Shown here piece by piece: positions 44,573-57,188 of a stretch of DNA of 64,000 nucleotides (position 1 is its first letter; every line of letters begins with the position of its first letter). The DNA is from Agriotes lineatus (lineage: Eukaryota > Arthropoda > Insecta > Coleoptera > Elateridae), in the NCBI GenBank assembly GCA_940337035.1, contig CALNHX010007443.1, forward strand, positions 1-64,000, read 5' to 3'. The notes under the pieces were generated by a model, which was not told the origin of the DNA, ran no database searches, and saw only the letters and a program-made list of their open reading frames with translations. The position numbers and the translations under genes are program-made.

Positions 44573-47149
44573 CCCGCCCCTCCCAAATAATTAGTTTTTG
44601 GTTGCTAAAGAGAACTATATATAATTTTGAAGAAATTATATTTAGCTACAAAAAGTCTATGGGTCTTTTTGAAAACACTTAGAGCTAATTACAATATGTA
44701 GGTAAATAATACAGTTCAAGGTCTTAAGTATGTGATTAACCTATGGCAGCGCAGCGGCAGTGAAGTGTAACCTGAAAAAATCAGAGAAAAAGAGGCGGCA
44801 CAAGACAAAAAACAGAACCTGCAACAAACAAATCTTGGACAAACAGTAAAAATGTCAAAAAGCTAGCCAGGAAATGATTCAACTATTATAAATTGGACAT
44901 CATTCCCCGAGCAAAAGCATTTTTGAAAAAAAACCGTAAGCTGAACGAATTCCCCACCAATTACACATACGCGCATAAATCAACACCGCTCAAACCACCA
45001 TCTGCGGTTGTAGCCGGAGTTGGGTGACGTATTATAAAGGTATCTCCAACCACTGAACTGCACGCTCAACACACATGCACACCTACAACTGACAACTGAA
45101 CTTAGCTATGTATAGCAGATTGCATGTTGCAGGATATCATGAAGGAAGGGATTCAAAGGTAGACCAGGTAGATCTGGTTGCTATTGCTTTGAAGTGGGTT
45201 GAATTAGGATAGGCCTGGGGCTAGGGTTGCCAACACTGTCATTTTGAACCGAAGACTTCGGGTTTTCAATAAAACTCTTCGGGTTAAATACATAAATGAA
45301 TTATTAAAAACTTTACCTCTATTTGAAAGCTTCAGAGCAGAACTCATAATTTTAGAAGATATCTTAAATTTTCTTCAGAAAAATGTAGTTTCTTAATAAT
45401 TTACTTAACTTCTAAGATGCATTTTGAACGTATTTTTTATGGAATGTATAAAATAGTTTTCTTCTTTAATTTATATGATTTACAAGGGTCGAGAATTATT
45501 CTATGTGTAACGTGTCAGTTGGGTCCCTTACCGATAATGGTTATTTTCATGGTTAAATGTAGAAGCCAAGTTGTATTTCCTATGTTTAATATGTATTTTA
45601 TGTAAGCAAATGCTCGCAAAGCCGGTCCTGCGCTGGACGTGTATTGTGAATGTTTCTTTCGCGAGTGTAGCAAGAAACACAAGCTTTACGCGGGATGCGG
45701 GGACTTTCAATTCATGTAAATTTAACAAAGAAGGCAGCAATCGCACGCAGCTTCTTTTGAGATCTGCATGGGTTTGTTAAATTGGAAAGTATGGTACGTG
45801 AATTCGCCCCATGGAGATATAAGTTAATTTAAAGCAGCCTAGAGCTTGGCAGCCAACATTTGCCGCAAACAGAGTTAAAGTGCAGCGAACCAGCATTTGC
45901 AAATTCCACAAACGCATTTTCTGAGTGTACCTGTAAGTACACCAATTGTGCTATATTTAAAGGCTTATTTGAAGCCTCAGTTTAGAGAGGCGCCAATTCA
46001 ACTGCCCTTACGAGGCCTGTACGCGATCAGCGGTTTCCAGCATAATGTCCCCCAGAAGCGGGTCATGCAATTAAGGCGTGCCGTTTCCAAGTGTATTCAG
46101 TAATCAGTTCCCGGTAAAATATTTGCAGAGCGGAATAAGGTTGCGTTTAACTGCAACTGCTTTTGCAAACGCGCAAGGATATGTTTTATCAGCGACTCAA
46201 GTAAGTACATTTGCGTTCTTTTAAAAGATTATTATTTCATCGTTATTTTTGGTATTGTTTTACGCTGTTTATGTATGTTTGCAACACGCTTACGAGTAGC
46301 CTCAACCTATATCGGACGTAGATTGTTTCAGAACTTAATTCTATTTCCTTTTATTTCTTTATGCGTGTATTTTGTTTTTTTTTATGTTTTTATATGTATT
46401 TTGAAGTCAATAGATGATGTAAACAATTCGGCTTTTTTGTGCATTGTTTAAAGTTAAGTTTCTGTCCAACCAACATTAAAAGGGGAACCATATTTCGGTT
46501 TTGGCCGATAGTAATCTTGCATAAGCGACTAACTGAGATATGAATAGAGTTTCATGTTCACTGAGCTAACTACGGGATAAAATGGGCAAATAATTATTTA
46601 AATATTAAGGCGTACGAGACGTCTTGTTCAAATTTAATGTATCCACGGAGGGGTAAAGAAATCCCGCATCTCATATGCTACTTAAAAAATATAAAATTAT
46701 TTTAGGAATTATATCTTTATAATGTAAAAAACTATTTCACCTTGCACTTTTTATTAATTTTATCTTACTTTTTTCTCCTCCAAAAATTATTTTCTTCCGG
46801 TCAGTATCGACTCAATGTTGGTAACTTGGTTTGGAACAAAATCGGGGCGAGTCGTTCAGATGGTTGTATGGTTGTTTTGTAATATTTGCCCCTGCTTATA
46901 GAGGGTTGTAACACCCAACCCTTCTTTATAAGGGTATGAATATTTATTTACAACGGGATAGCTCATAAATCGGAGACGAGTTCAATCGTTCCTCAGATAT
47001 ACCATAAATAAGCAAACACCAACGGAGTATTCTGTATAACAATTTATTTTGTGTAACTATGATACAAAATTAAATATTCGTGTAATTAAATAAATGAGAT
47101 GTATGTTGAACAAGATTGACAATCGTATAAAAACGCGGCTTCCTGGTTC
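44573..47149. other. No recognised gene
   Basis: Opens with 'cccccgcccctccc'. AT-rich with short, unassigned frames (for example 45571-45780, 45897-46103). 46905-46930 has 'gggttgtaacacccaaccc', a small palindrome. Confidence 0.45.
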
Positions 47150-47572
47150 TGACGGAGACAGTATTCTGGTGCGGAGACGGCAGCCACTTCTGTGCTCGTG
47201 CTGGACGTGACCTCGTGCGCGATTCGTTCGGGGACGTCGTGGACGGCCGGGCCGCTATTTCGTAGCTCTTCGGGACGAGCGCGACGGTGCAGCGCAGTTT
47301 GACAGCTTAGTTGTTTTGCTACTGGGAATTATTAACAACAATTAGTTCGACTATCTTATTTCTCACCTGGTTTGTGCGGCTACGATTTGTCGTTTAATAC
47401 ACTCCCCGGGGTTTTGCCTCGGAGCGGGGAAATTCTATATTGCGGCCGAAATCCAACTAGTGGTCGCGGCACCTCGATCAGCTGGATAACCTCCAATTGT
47501 TCACGTGTTTACGGAGCTCTGTGGAGGAGATCTTCGCGGCTAATATTCTCTAGGTCTCAGCGGACACCTGGG
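47150..47572 (+). promoter_or_regulatory. CpG-rich block ending at a strong splice donor
   Basis: CpG-rich DNA amid AT-rich flanks, ending 'ggacacctgg|gtgagt' at 47572/47573, a consensus donor. It could be a first, mostly non-coding exon or a transposon leader. The frame 47372-47575 is not recognised. Confidence 0.25.
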
Positions 47573-47748
47573 TGAGTTGCTAACTGTATTTCTAGTAATT
47601 AGTAGCAGTGAAACGGCTCGCCCAATTTACAGTTTTAATAATTGCGCCGGCTTAGCGAAGTATCAAATTTCAATTAATCGGGAAATTGGGATTTGGACAT
47701 TTCGCTATTTATTGCTGATTTATAAACGGTTTTCGGTACAGGATTTTT

Positions 47749-48040
47749 ACAGGGAAAATTAGCTGGCGTTTCAGACGTTCTTTCAGAACCACTAAATTGA
47801 ACTAGCTAACAGGGTGTTTACAGGGAAATTTAGCTGGCGTTTCAGGCGTTCTTTTAGAACCACTAAATTGAACTAGCTATCAGGATGTTTACAGGGAAAT
47901 TTAGCTGGCGTTTCAGACGTTCTTTTAGAACCACTAAATTGAACTAGCTATCAGGATGTTTACAGGGAAATTTAGCTGGCGTTTCAGACGTTCTTTTAGA
48001 ACCACTAAATTGAACTAGCTATCAGGACTTTTACAGGTAC
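47749..48040. repeat. 71-bp tandem repeat, four near-identical units
   Basis: Units start 'acagggaaatttagctggcg' at 47749, 47820, 47891 and 47962, exactly 71 bp apart, with a fifth start at 48033 that diverges at once. Units 2-4 differ at only a few bases. Each junction reads 'tttacag|gg'. Confidence 0.95.
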
Positions 48041-48482
48041 TGGTAGAGTCGACGGAGGAACTCTCTGGACAGGACAGGATGAAGGACTGGGGGATAATCG
48101 GAAACTAGGTGTTTGCTGGAAATCTATCTGGGGAATCTCGTAGCGATTGAACTGTGCAGCTCCTTTTATGTGCCCTGGAAAAGTTCTCAAGTGGGGATAG
48201 CAAGTGGGGATAGCGGCGTGCGACTCGACTCAGTACTTCCTTGTTATCTCTGGACGTGACGTCGGTCCCTGCGCGTTTATCATCACGGGCAAAATGTAAC
48301 TTGAGATAACGCGAGACTGGGCGATGCGTAAATTAAACACATTTTTATTGTGTAACTATAATTTACGCGGAGGCTAGCGTTACAGTTTGACTTCGGGATC
48401 ATGGGAAAATCACGTCGCAGGAGTCGCCAAAATATAACGTCTTGGAGGTCTTTATTATATTTACAATTAATCTAGAAATAAA

Positions 48483-48587
48483 ACACATGTCTGGATGTGA
48501 TGAAGTAAAAATCTAAACTGTTTACTTATATAATGTAACCAAGTAATCGTCGCCAAGGCTACATGTAGCAGAACTGCTAGAGTACTC
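48483..48587. repeat. ~104-bp direct repeat, copy 2
   Basis: Diverged copy of 44469-44572 in the same orientation. Confidence 0.8.
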
Positions 48588-49916
48588 AAACAACACAAGC
48601 CACCAAAGAGCATGGCCATCGCGTGGATTCTTGCTTGAGTTCACAAGCTGCAAGGCACATTAAGCCAGAGAATGCTGGCTGCTTATCCACAAATACTACG
48701 TGGTCTAAGCTGAAATTCTATGTTAACAAGAATAATTCGAGTAACTGTGAAAGCCTCAACAGTATATCAAACTTTGTGTTTTATTTTTGTGTTAAACTTC
48801 ATTATTTTACTATTGAGGTGAAAGTGCTGATTCCATTTTTAAACAATTTTACAAAAAAGTCAATAGTAAAAACAATCAATTTAATAGTTTTTGTGAAACA
48901 AAAAACTAAGGGAAATTTTTGTTTTCATCCCACAGCAATTATAAAAGTTTGGATTGTCATTTTATGACCATATTATGATACTATCGCCGCTGAAAAGTTT
49001 TAATTTTTGTGTGACGAAAACTTATATCTGGCGATTTTTGAAGATGTTAAAAATGATTTTGAAATCATATCCAGTTTACCTTGATTGCTAGGTTTTGGTA
49101 AATTTGCATTTTTGTTTTATCAGTTTATGCTAAATCATTATGCTTAAAATTATAGAATCTATTTAGGTGTCTTCATTTCAAGTGAAACACACTATATAAG
49201 TAGATTAATATATATTTTGTTGGCTTTTACATTTAGCTACAAAGCTTTGCTGTCTGCAACTTCTAAGAGTATGTTATAGTGTCGCCGTTATCAATTTCTC
49301 GTCTATTTAATATTCGTGATCGTGTAATTCAAAAATAAGGACTTCCTTTAACTGCTTGTAAAAAATTTTTTCTCAATATTATCTGTTCACTTAACTAAAG
49401 CAACTACAACCCTAAAGTTTGTTAGGCCTTTTTAGATTTAAGATTCTGGGCAATCTTTCAAAGCAGCATCAAACAATAAAATAGGTACACTCGGGTGCAA
49501 TTTGTCGGCCGCCGGCTCAACTGTAGGAGGCCACGGGGTGATTATTGAGTATATGAGTATTAATTAAATATAAAAAGCTCAGAGCGCCAACAATTTTTGA
49601 AGATACGACAATTGCACCCCGGTGAACTAAGGAGAAATTGTAAACTCTATACCTAGGAAAGCAACACTTCCTGAAAGATAGCTTCAATAAAGGCATTCAA
49701 ACCGTAGCTAACACATCCTGTATATTGATAGTTTAAGATCGTTTAATTTCATGCAGAATTACAATATACCTTTTACAATGACTAACTTATAACTAGCATG
49801 AAATGAAATGTGAGGTCCGCTCTAAATAAATATTACCTGCACTAATTGTACTTACAGTTTTGACATAACAGTGGTTCACAACACATTAAAACAGGCAACC
49901 TCGCTAGCTCCTAGCC
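48588..49916. other. No recognised gene
   Basis: AT-rich; the frame 48623-48967 is low-complexity and unassigned. Confidence 0.5.
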
Positions 49917-50690
49917 GTGACAGAATTGGGGCTCTGTTCTGGACGTCGCTGCAATCGTACCTCGGCTTCGGCTGAGAATTTTCCACGGTCGATGGTGGCA
50001 GTTTTGGACGGCAAACAGCGCCGTTCCTACGGGATCGAAAGGTCAAACCTCGGGGCTAAATACACCCCGCAATGCGGCACCTTCTTGTGCCCAAACTGTG
50101 CGCCGGCGACAAGCAGAAGCGGTTCTGTGGAGTCTCGACAGATCGCCTCGCGAGACCTGCTGCACGTGGCCAAAAGGTCAGGCGAATTCAAAACGAAAAC
50201 GCAATTTGTGCCTAGTACTGCTCGATGACTAAAAGTTGCCTAGTACGACTTGCTGTAAGAGGGAAAAAGAAGGTTCTAATAGAACACGCACGGACAGGCT
50301 TCCTAGCGCGAAATAGTTAGTCACCCCAGGTGGTTTTTGGGCTCAGAAAAGAACAGCTCGAGTGTGCTAACACAGATAAATCCGCCGTAGCGAAGGAAAC
50401 CAACGTCCTTACATAAGTTCGAGGGCTTCAATCCACGAAGACGTGAGGGTATTCATAACTCCACTTATTCAAACCAACCAAATAACCCTATATAAGCATC
50501 CCCGAACTAGTGAATAGCACTATTAGTGAACTGCTCGCTTCGAAATGCTAGCGAAGAAGAAAGCGAGTCCCGGCCTGCCAATGGTTTTTCCAGATAAAAG
50601 CCTATCGCCAGAAGACACGGCCAGATGCCAATGCTCAACGTGTGGGAAAATAGCGCTCGAATTCGAAATTAGGGCAGGCGTTTAGTTTTT
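49917..50690 (+). promoter_or_regulatory. CpG-rich block with open frame and TATA box (LTR or promoter?)
   Basis: CpG-rich. Holds a 103-codon frame (49917-50228, with a C-x11-type Cys cluster 'CGTFLCPNC') that I do not recognise. A TATA box 'tatataag' lies at 50489-50496, followed by 'aactagtgaatagc'. The layout would suit an LTR, but no second copy is in the window. Confidence 0.2.
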
Positions 50691-53329
50691 TCTTTAATGT
50701 AAATATATTTTCACAATATTTTTAACAAGTACCATTTCATAATCTATAACTTTTCTCCAAGAGCTGTTCATCTCCCTTCGAGTGTTAGCAGAGAACCGCC
50801 AATCAGGGACACTTATTACTTTCTGAAGCCCTGCGAGATGCTGTCAAGTAGAACTTATTTTGTATTTGCATGTAACTACAGTGCATTAGAATTAATGTGA
50901 AGTGGATAGATTTATTGACTTTGCTGTAAAGGCAAACGCATTAAGAACCCATCAGGTTTTGCATACTACCGTGTTAGTTTAACTAAGTTAAGAAACTCTT
51001 AGAGTCCTTGCTTACTGAATAAAGTTCAAGCTGATACTTGCTGGTGAAAATACTAATTTTTCAAGTTAGACTGTAAATACAGTGACGTTACTTTGGGTAT
51101 TGATAATTTAAATTTTGTCTGTAAATATGGAATTGCTGGCTTCATTATGAGCCGGCACGAGTAGCAATAGATTTTTACAATATATCCCCATGTGTGTTTT
51201 ATTGCGTACTTTCTTTTACATTGTAAGGCAATTTTCGGGAAAGGTTTAAAACAGTTAGATCCACGCTTATCAGGTCATTGGTTGTATAAAACTTTGTAAG
51301 ATTCCTGCCCTTTCACTAACCATGTTGATTCATAGAAAATTACCTCTAAGGCATGTTGTAAAATGTTCCATCATCGGTTACTTCTATGTATTTCAGTTGA
51401 TCCGCATTGTATAGAAATATCGGCGGTATTTTGATATTGTTTACTTTGCCGGCTTCCGGAATAGTCGATTTTGAGAGATTTTTGCCGGTGATAGTATGTT
51501 AGATTTGTTAGGTTAGGTAATATTTGTTTTGGGAACAGGAGTTTCGTATATACCTTTTTTGTACATCGTTAACTGCAGCTGGTGTTAGAGGATGTGAACT
51601 GCGTTTAAAATTTTGGATTGATGAGTCAGCGACGTCGGTTTTCATGTTATTAATATTAATACACTGTCCAGCATTTGTTGGAAATTAATGTCTTTTGTAT
51701 ATTAAGGTTGGTTGTTTCAATGGCGCACTCGTAACCCTATATGGTTACGGTTGGGTAAGACGGCCGCGGCCGCTTTCGATAGTTGATTTTTTACTATTCA
51801 ATATCTCGTGTACACACTTGCGCGTTCACTTGAACTAGATAGTAATAATAATCGGTAGGTACTTACGTAGTTGGGATTAAATTCAGGGGCACTAATAGAC
51901 GTCTTTACTCTACCAGAGCTCGTTATGAATGAAACTTGATAAGGGTGCTCTAAGAAAAATAAAGTTAAAAAGACAAAAAAATAAAAAAATATAAAATTGA
52001 AGAAATTGAAAATGAGACAAGTTCAACACGAAAAGTTGAGTTTGAGAAAATAATGGACGACAGAGATGAGGACGTAGTAATGAAAGGTAAGAGAATTTAA
52101 AGTAATAGTAAACGAAGCATTCGCCTATCATGAACGGTTATATAAACATAAAGTAAAGAAACCAATGACACATAGAAGAAATCAAGAAAGGTACATGATG
52201 TAGCAGTATCGTTAGAAGAAACTGAAGTAGTAATGGATACTTTATAGCAAACTAAATCAACGATAGAAAAAAAAAAAACAGTTACTCCAAATGTTACAAT
52301 AGGTAGGTACTAGACCAATGCACTCTACAATTATCCTTAGTGACAGAAGGAAATAGGGAGAGAATTGTACAGCTATTACTTTGCTCTCAACCATGGACAA
52401 CGGTGTTGCGATGATAATAAGAAAAGGCACTCTGAAGATAAATTGAACCAGTGAACAAGCGACGTTTACATTTAAGTTTTTTATTCTATAGAATATAACA
52501 CAGTCAGTCAGATGCAAAGGACCATTTAAAAACGATCCATAAACATTGATAGATTTTGCAAAAGCCTTTGAGGGTTTGGAATATGCAAAACTGATGAAAG
52601 CTTTACAAAATCACGCCATTCTGTGAAGTTGGCTCCAGCCCCAATCAGTATCTCTGAGCATAATAATGCGTTGAAATTCTTGTGCATGCGGATTGAAGAT
52701 AAACCAAAGAGCCCAGCGTTGCGTGACGACGCGTACAGCAGAGTTTCACGTAATGCTTCTCAAATTTCACTAGAAAATAGTCCAGACAAAAAGATCCAAA
52801 AATGTATAATACGAATGCACCCAGTCTAATAAAGACAGCGTCTAGCGTTCCGTCCACCCAACTGTGACTGAAAGAGCTTCTAGGTCCTCTGGGCTTAACA
52901 GACGCCGCTAGTCTGTGACCTAGACCTGCCTGAAGAAGCCGTTCAGAACCGTAATACACTTGTGTTCATAGACCCAACTAGAAAACCTCTTAAGCACAGC
53001 CTACCCCGAACTCCAAATCTCCTAGTAGCTATATTTGTGTGACCTTTTGAGGTTCAGCAGCTACAAATATTGCCTTAAAATCGCTCTCTAAGTCATGTTC
53101 GTGGCTAGTTGGCTACAGCACGTGATTACGATCACCAGAACAACCCTTAAACTGAACCTAGTTGCTTGTTATATCCAGCACCGTAGGTTTTTAGTTACCC
53201 TTCTCTGCGTCTCTGTGGACAGCTGCGTCTCTATGGGCAGGACTCCAACACCGGACCTCAGAAACGACAATAATACGTTCCCAGAGAGGCCGCGGCAAAC
53301 ATGCAGATTTCTCCGCACAAACTGAGAAC
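50691..53329. other. No recognised gene
   Basis: 51930-52100 is A-rich with short charged frames. 52620-53000 has an open frame on each strand with no family match. It may be the worn 5' part of the Jockey element that follows. Confidence 0.4.
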
Positions 53330-54560
53330 AATCATACATGCTTTACCCAAGAAAAATCACCAGGCAACCTTATTACCAATACAGACACCTGACAAAAAAC
53401 ACTCATATACTTGGCAACACTTCAACTCTTACTTAAGAAACGATTATTTCCCAAACGCGAAGAAGAAGGTAATTATAGTCGTCTTCCCTAAGCTAGGCAA
53501 GGACAATACAAATATTAATGACTATAGGCCGCTAAGCCTATTGAATACTCTTTCGAAAATATCGAAACCCATAATTTCTACCACACCAAGCGATCAAATA
53601 CTTGCCTTAAAGATGCTTCCGACGTTTCAGTTTAGATTCAAGAGTGGACACTACCTGCCATTAGCTGCAAAGAATAGTGGAGCTAATCGAATCAGGATAC
53701 GAGAATAAACAATACACTACTGCTGTATTTTTTGATATCGCTGCAAATATTAAGCTACCTAAATTCAGTAATCTTCTCACTGCTAGAGAATAGTACCTTT
53801 GTTGTGCGTACACATCAAGTACCTCCAGTAGCAAACCTATTAAGGCGGTGTTTCACAGGGGAGTGTTTTAGGACCAGTGTTGTTTAACATATACTACTAA
53901 CTCGTCAAACATACGGTAATTATATCGCAAAGCTTTAATCTTGCAGAGTATATAGCTCAACTACAACTGGCCGTCAACAAAATAAGCAAATGGTTAGCAA
54001 AATGGAACATAACACTCAACCCTAAGAAGTGTGAAACCAAAATATTCTCGCTTAAAAAAATAAGAAGCCCCGACCAACTAATAATAAACAATACTCGCAT
54101 TGAGTGGAGCGATAAAACTGTTAAATATCTTGGCGTCCACTTAGATACGCGCTTAACTTGGAATCGCCATATAAACCAGAAGCTCAACCTATGCAATGCG
54201 AGGCTGGAAAAACTATAACCGACAATCAATCGTAATCTAAAATTAAAATTGACTGCTCACTATTAATTTACAAGTCGCTAATTCGTCCGTTAGCAATGTA
54301 TGTCTGTATTATCTGGAACAATGCAGCTAAAACAAACATCACCAAGATACAAAGGTTATAGAACAAAATACTGCAAATAGCAGTAGATTTGCCCTGGTTT
54401 ATAAGAAATGAACAATTTCCCGAAGAATTGAAAATGCCAACAATCCTCGACTACCTTAAGAAAATTGCTAAAAAATTCTTACATAAATCAAAGAGGCTGT
54501 TTATAAAGGCTACGCCAGAAAAAATTCACAGAAGACCAAGTACAACGTAAGCTTCAGGAC
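53330..54560 (+). pseudogene. Jockey-clade non-LTR retrotransposon reverse transcriptase relic
   Basis: 53470-53590 reads 'VFPKLGKDNTNINDYRPLSL' then L-N-T-L-S-K-I-S-K, the RT block 'K.GKD....NYRPISLLNTISK' of Jockey elements. 53945-54215 reads 'ISKWLAKWNITLNPKKCE' and 'VKYLGVHLDTRLTWNRHI'. 54260-54540 carries the C-terminal 'YKSLIRPLAMYVCIIWNNAA' segment. The catalytic YADD region between 53710 and 53940 is lost, and several frameshifts and stops break the frame. Confidence 0.88.
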
Positions 54561-57007
54561 ATTTACGCTGTCATCTCAAACGATGAAGAGGACATCTAAC
54601 CCTATGAACAATAATATGCGACTCCATTCGTAACTTTATTTGATGTGTTGAGTGTCATAATAATACTCCACGCTACACAAAAAAATTTCCAAAATCTCCG
54701 GACATTTTTCTTCACGTGCGAGGTCGTAAAAGTGCCGCCGATTGAGTACAAAAGACACTAATAAAAAGTGAAATTCGGTGTGCAGCTGTACGGGTTAAAC
54801 TCAGTGGGTGTTTTGAAAGCAATTGTGACGCAGGATAAAGAGAACTTTTGCATGTCAAAAACTAATCTGTTTACGTTGCGCTTAAATCACGGGATGACAA
54901 ATTGCTTTTCAGCCAAATAGTCAAACCTTTCTTATACACTTTCCAATAAATGGCATTATCTTCAGAACTGCTTCATATCGTTACACCATGGAAACACTCA
55001 ACTAATGTGAGTAAGAAAGAATCACGCCTCTTGAAAAGTCAAAAAGGTTTAGTTATGCAGCTAAAACGGAGCAGGAGAAATTGCAAAGATTTCGAGTCGG
55101 TACAGCGGAAGTGCGTTCAACGCTTTTGCGACAACAAAGACGAATCCGGCCTTCTTCTACTCGATGGACAATGGGATATTGTGAGCCCACAATGGCACGA
55201 GGCAGCGAAAGATTATAAAATTCCTTCTTTTTGCATAACAGGGAGCTATATAATAACAGATGGCCTGACGCCAGGACATTGCATATTACGATTCCAGTCT
55301 GCTTTCTGAAGAGTCTGGTCAGTTTCCAGATAACCTTTACGTCTCCAAATTGCTTTTCCAGTTCGATCATGTTAATCAACTGTTATTCTAGATGAATCGT
55401 CATTTAAATGTCAGATGCTTGGCAATAGGATAAACTACAAATCGCGCAGTTAAGAGCATTTTATGTAATAAGCATTGTGTTTGTGAAAATCGCATATAAT
55501 TGAACCATTTTCACATGTATGCCTGCATATTTTATTGTGGGTTCTCAAATTAATAGAATAGATGTTATTGTTATCTACATTGGTTATGCTTTATTAAACC
55601 TACAACTAACTCTTCACCGACTCAACATAACCTCTATAGTTCTTTTCACGGCAAACTTTCTTGTCACCGCCGCCATCTTGGAATTTTTTAACAAAAGCTA
55701 TAGACAATTACGTACTATATAACACTATCTAAGAAAAAAAAATGAGTGGGATCTCCGAATGTATATTTACATCGATGATATACATTTTCGGGTCAATCGA
55801 TTAAACCGCCTGGACTGTAGAGAAGACACATACAGATTCACAGAGTCAACTATTCACAGGCAGACATTGCTTCGAAAACATTTTTTTTTAATCAGAGGAC
55901 ACAAAACCTGATATTTTGAGTTCGTGTGGATACGTAAATATTGCTATAGTGTTGTACCCAGAGGATATTCTATTTAATTGATCCTTTTATGTTTAGCGAA
56001 TTAAATAAAAATATGAGGGTTGGTTATGGTTTAATTGTCAAAAAGTTGATAAGTACGGGAGAAAATAATGGTTAATTGAATTAAGAGTTGCGAAGGTAAT
56101 GTCAGTAGACATACATTAATACACATTCGTGGTTAATTGCAAGCGGAGGCAATTGGTGAAGATTGCCTGAGAATGTATGGTGTCGCTAGCAGAAGATGTG
56201 ACTGAGTACAAATGTTGCTAGTTTCTGTATCGGTGGTGCCATCTAGGGTCGGCAGATAATCCTGAGTTTGGAGTTATTTGCTGTTCTTGGTTTCCAGACT
56301 ATAGCCCAGCGGTACAATTGGAAGTAGTCCCTGGGAAAGAGGCGTTGGGGCATTGATGTGGTAAACTAATACACAGCGTAATTATATAAGATAAGACGCC
56401 CAAAGGCCCAAATCGTTATAGTACCTAAGATGGGCATTCTTTTATCACATCATCACATGCAAATTAATAAACACAAAGAGACTTACATGATCAAACAGAC
56501 TGTAATTGGTTGCTTTATTTAGTATTAAGTGCAAGTGAGGTTATTTCAAAGCATTAATACAGCTTCACTAAAAATAATGTGAGCATTAGGTCTAATGGAA
56601 ATTTAATAAAATTATTATTTTACTCAAGTGTTAAAACCCAACTCTGATCTGAGTTACTCATGTTCTCCCGAGCTAGGCAACTGAAATAAAGATCTAATGA
56701 TTAAATTAAGGGGCAGAATAGTTGGCTATCCAACTAACTTTGTACGTAATATTTACATAAGCAATTTTTTAGTAGCTACAACAATATAAATTAATATAAA
56801 AAATAATATAATACGTCCATTCATTGCAATATATTGTAGTTTGTAAAGCATGGCCTAATTGAATTAAATGTTTCAAAGGGCCCGAAAGGGAAAGAGAGAG
56901 CGAGTTTGTTTTGGGTAACTGTAGGCCTGTAGAAATTATAAACAACCCTAACTATATATACAGTAGTATCTATTGGGTTAATCAGTTGTCATTGTTACTA
57001 AAATAAA
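54561..57007. other. Unassigned; one 119-codon frame
   Basis: The frame 54950-55309 (+) is intact, Lys/Arg-rich at first, and includes 'LLLLDGQWDIVSP', but matches no family I know. The remainder is AT-rich. Confidence 0.35.
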
Positions 57008-57188
57008 GTATGATCAAAAATGATTTTCATCTGGTATGGCTATGGAGTACTTCCTAATTTATTAATGCAACTATGTTTACACTTAAATGTCAAATTTGAA
57101 ATTTGATTTTTAAATTAAGTATAGTTGCATTCATAAATTAGGAACTATTACATGGCCATACTGGATGAAAATAATTTTTGATCATACT
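57008..57188. mobile_element. Palindromic MITE, ~180 bp
   Basis: 'tatgatcaaaaatgattttc' ... 'taatttattaatgcaact' and complement on the right, with a ~45-bp AT-rich centre. Flanking TA suggests a Tc1/mariner relation. Confidence 0.85.

Noticed and set aside
52645..52959. 104-codon minus-strand frame
   Set aside because: No recognised family, overlaps an open frame on the other strand, and adjoins a retrotransposon relic.
54950..55309. 119-codon open frame as a gene
   Set aside because: No domain, start context or splice structure; kept only as an unassigned region.
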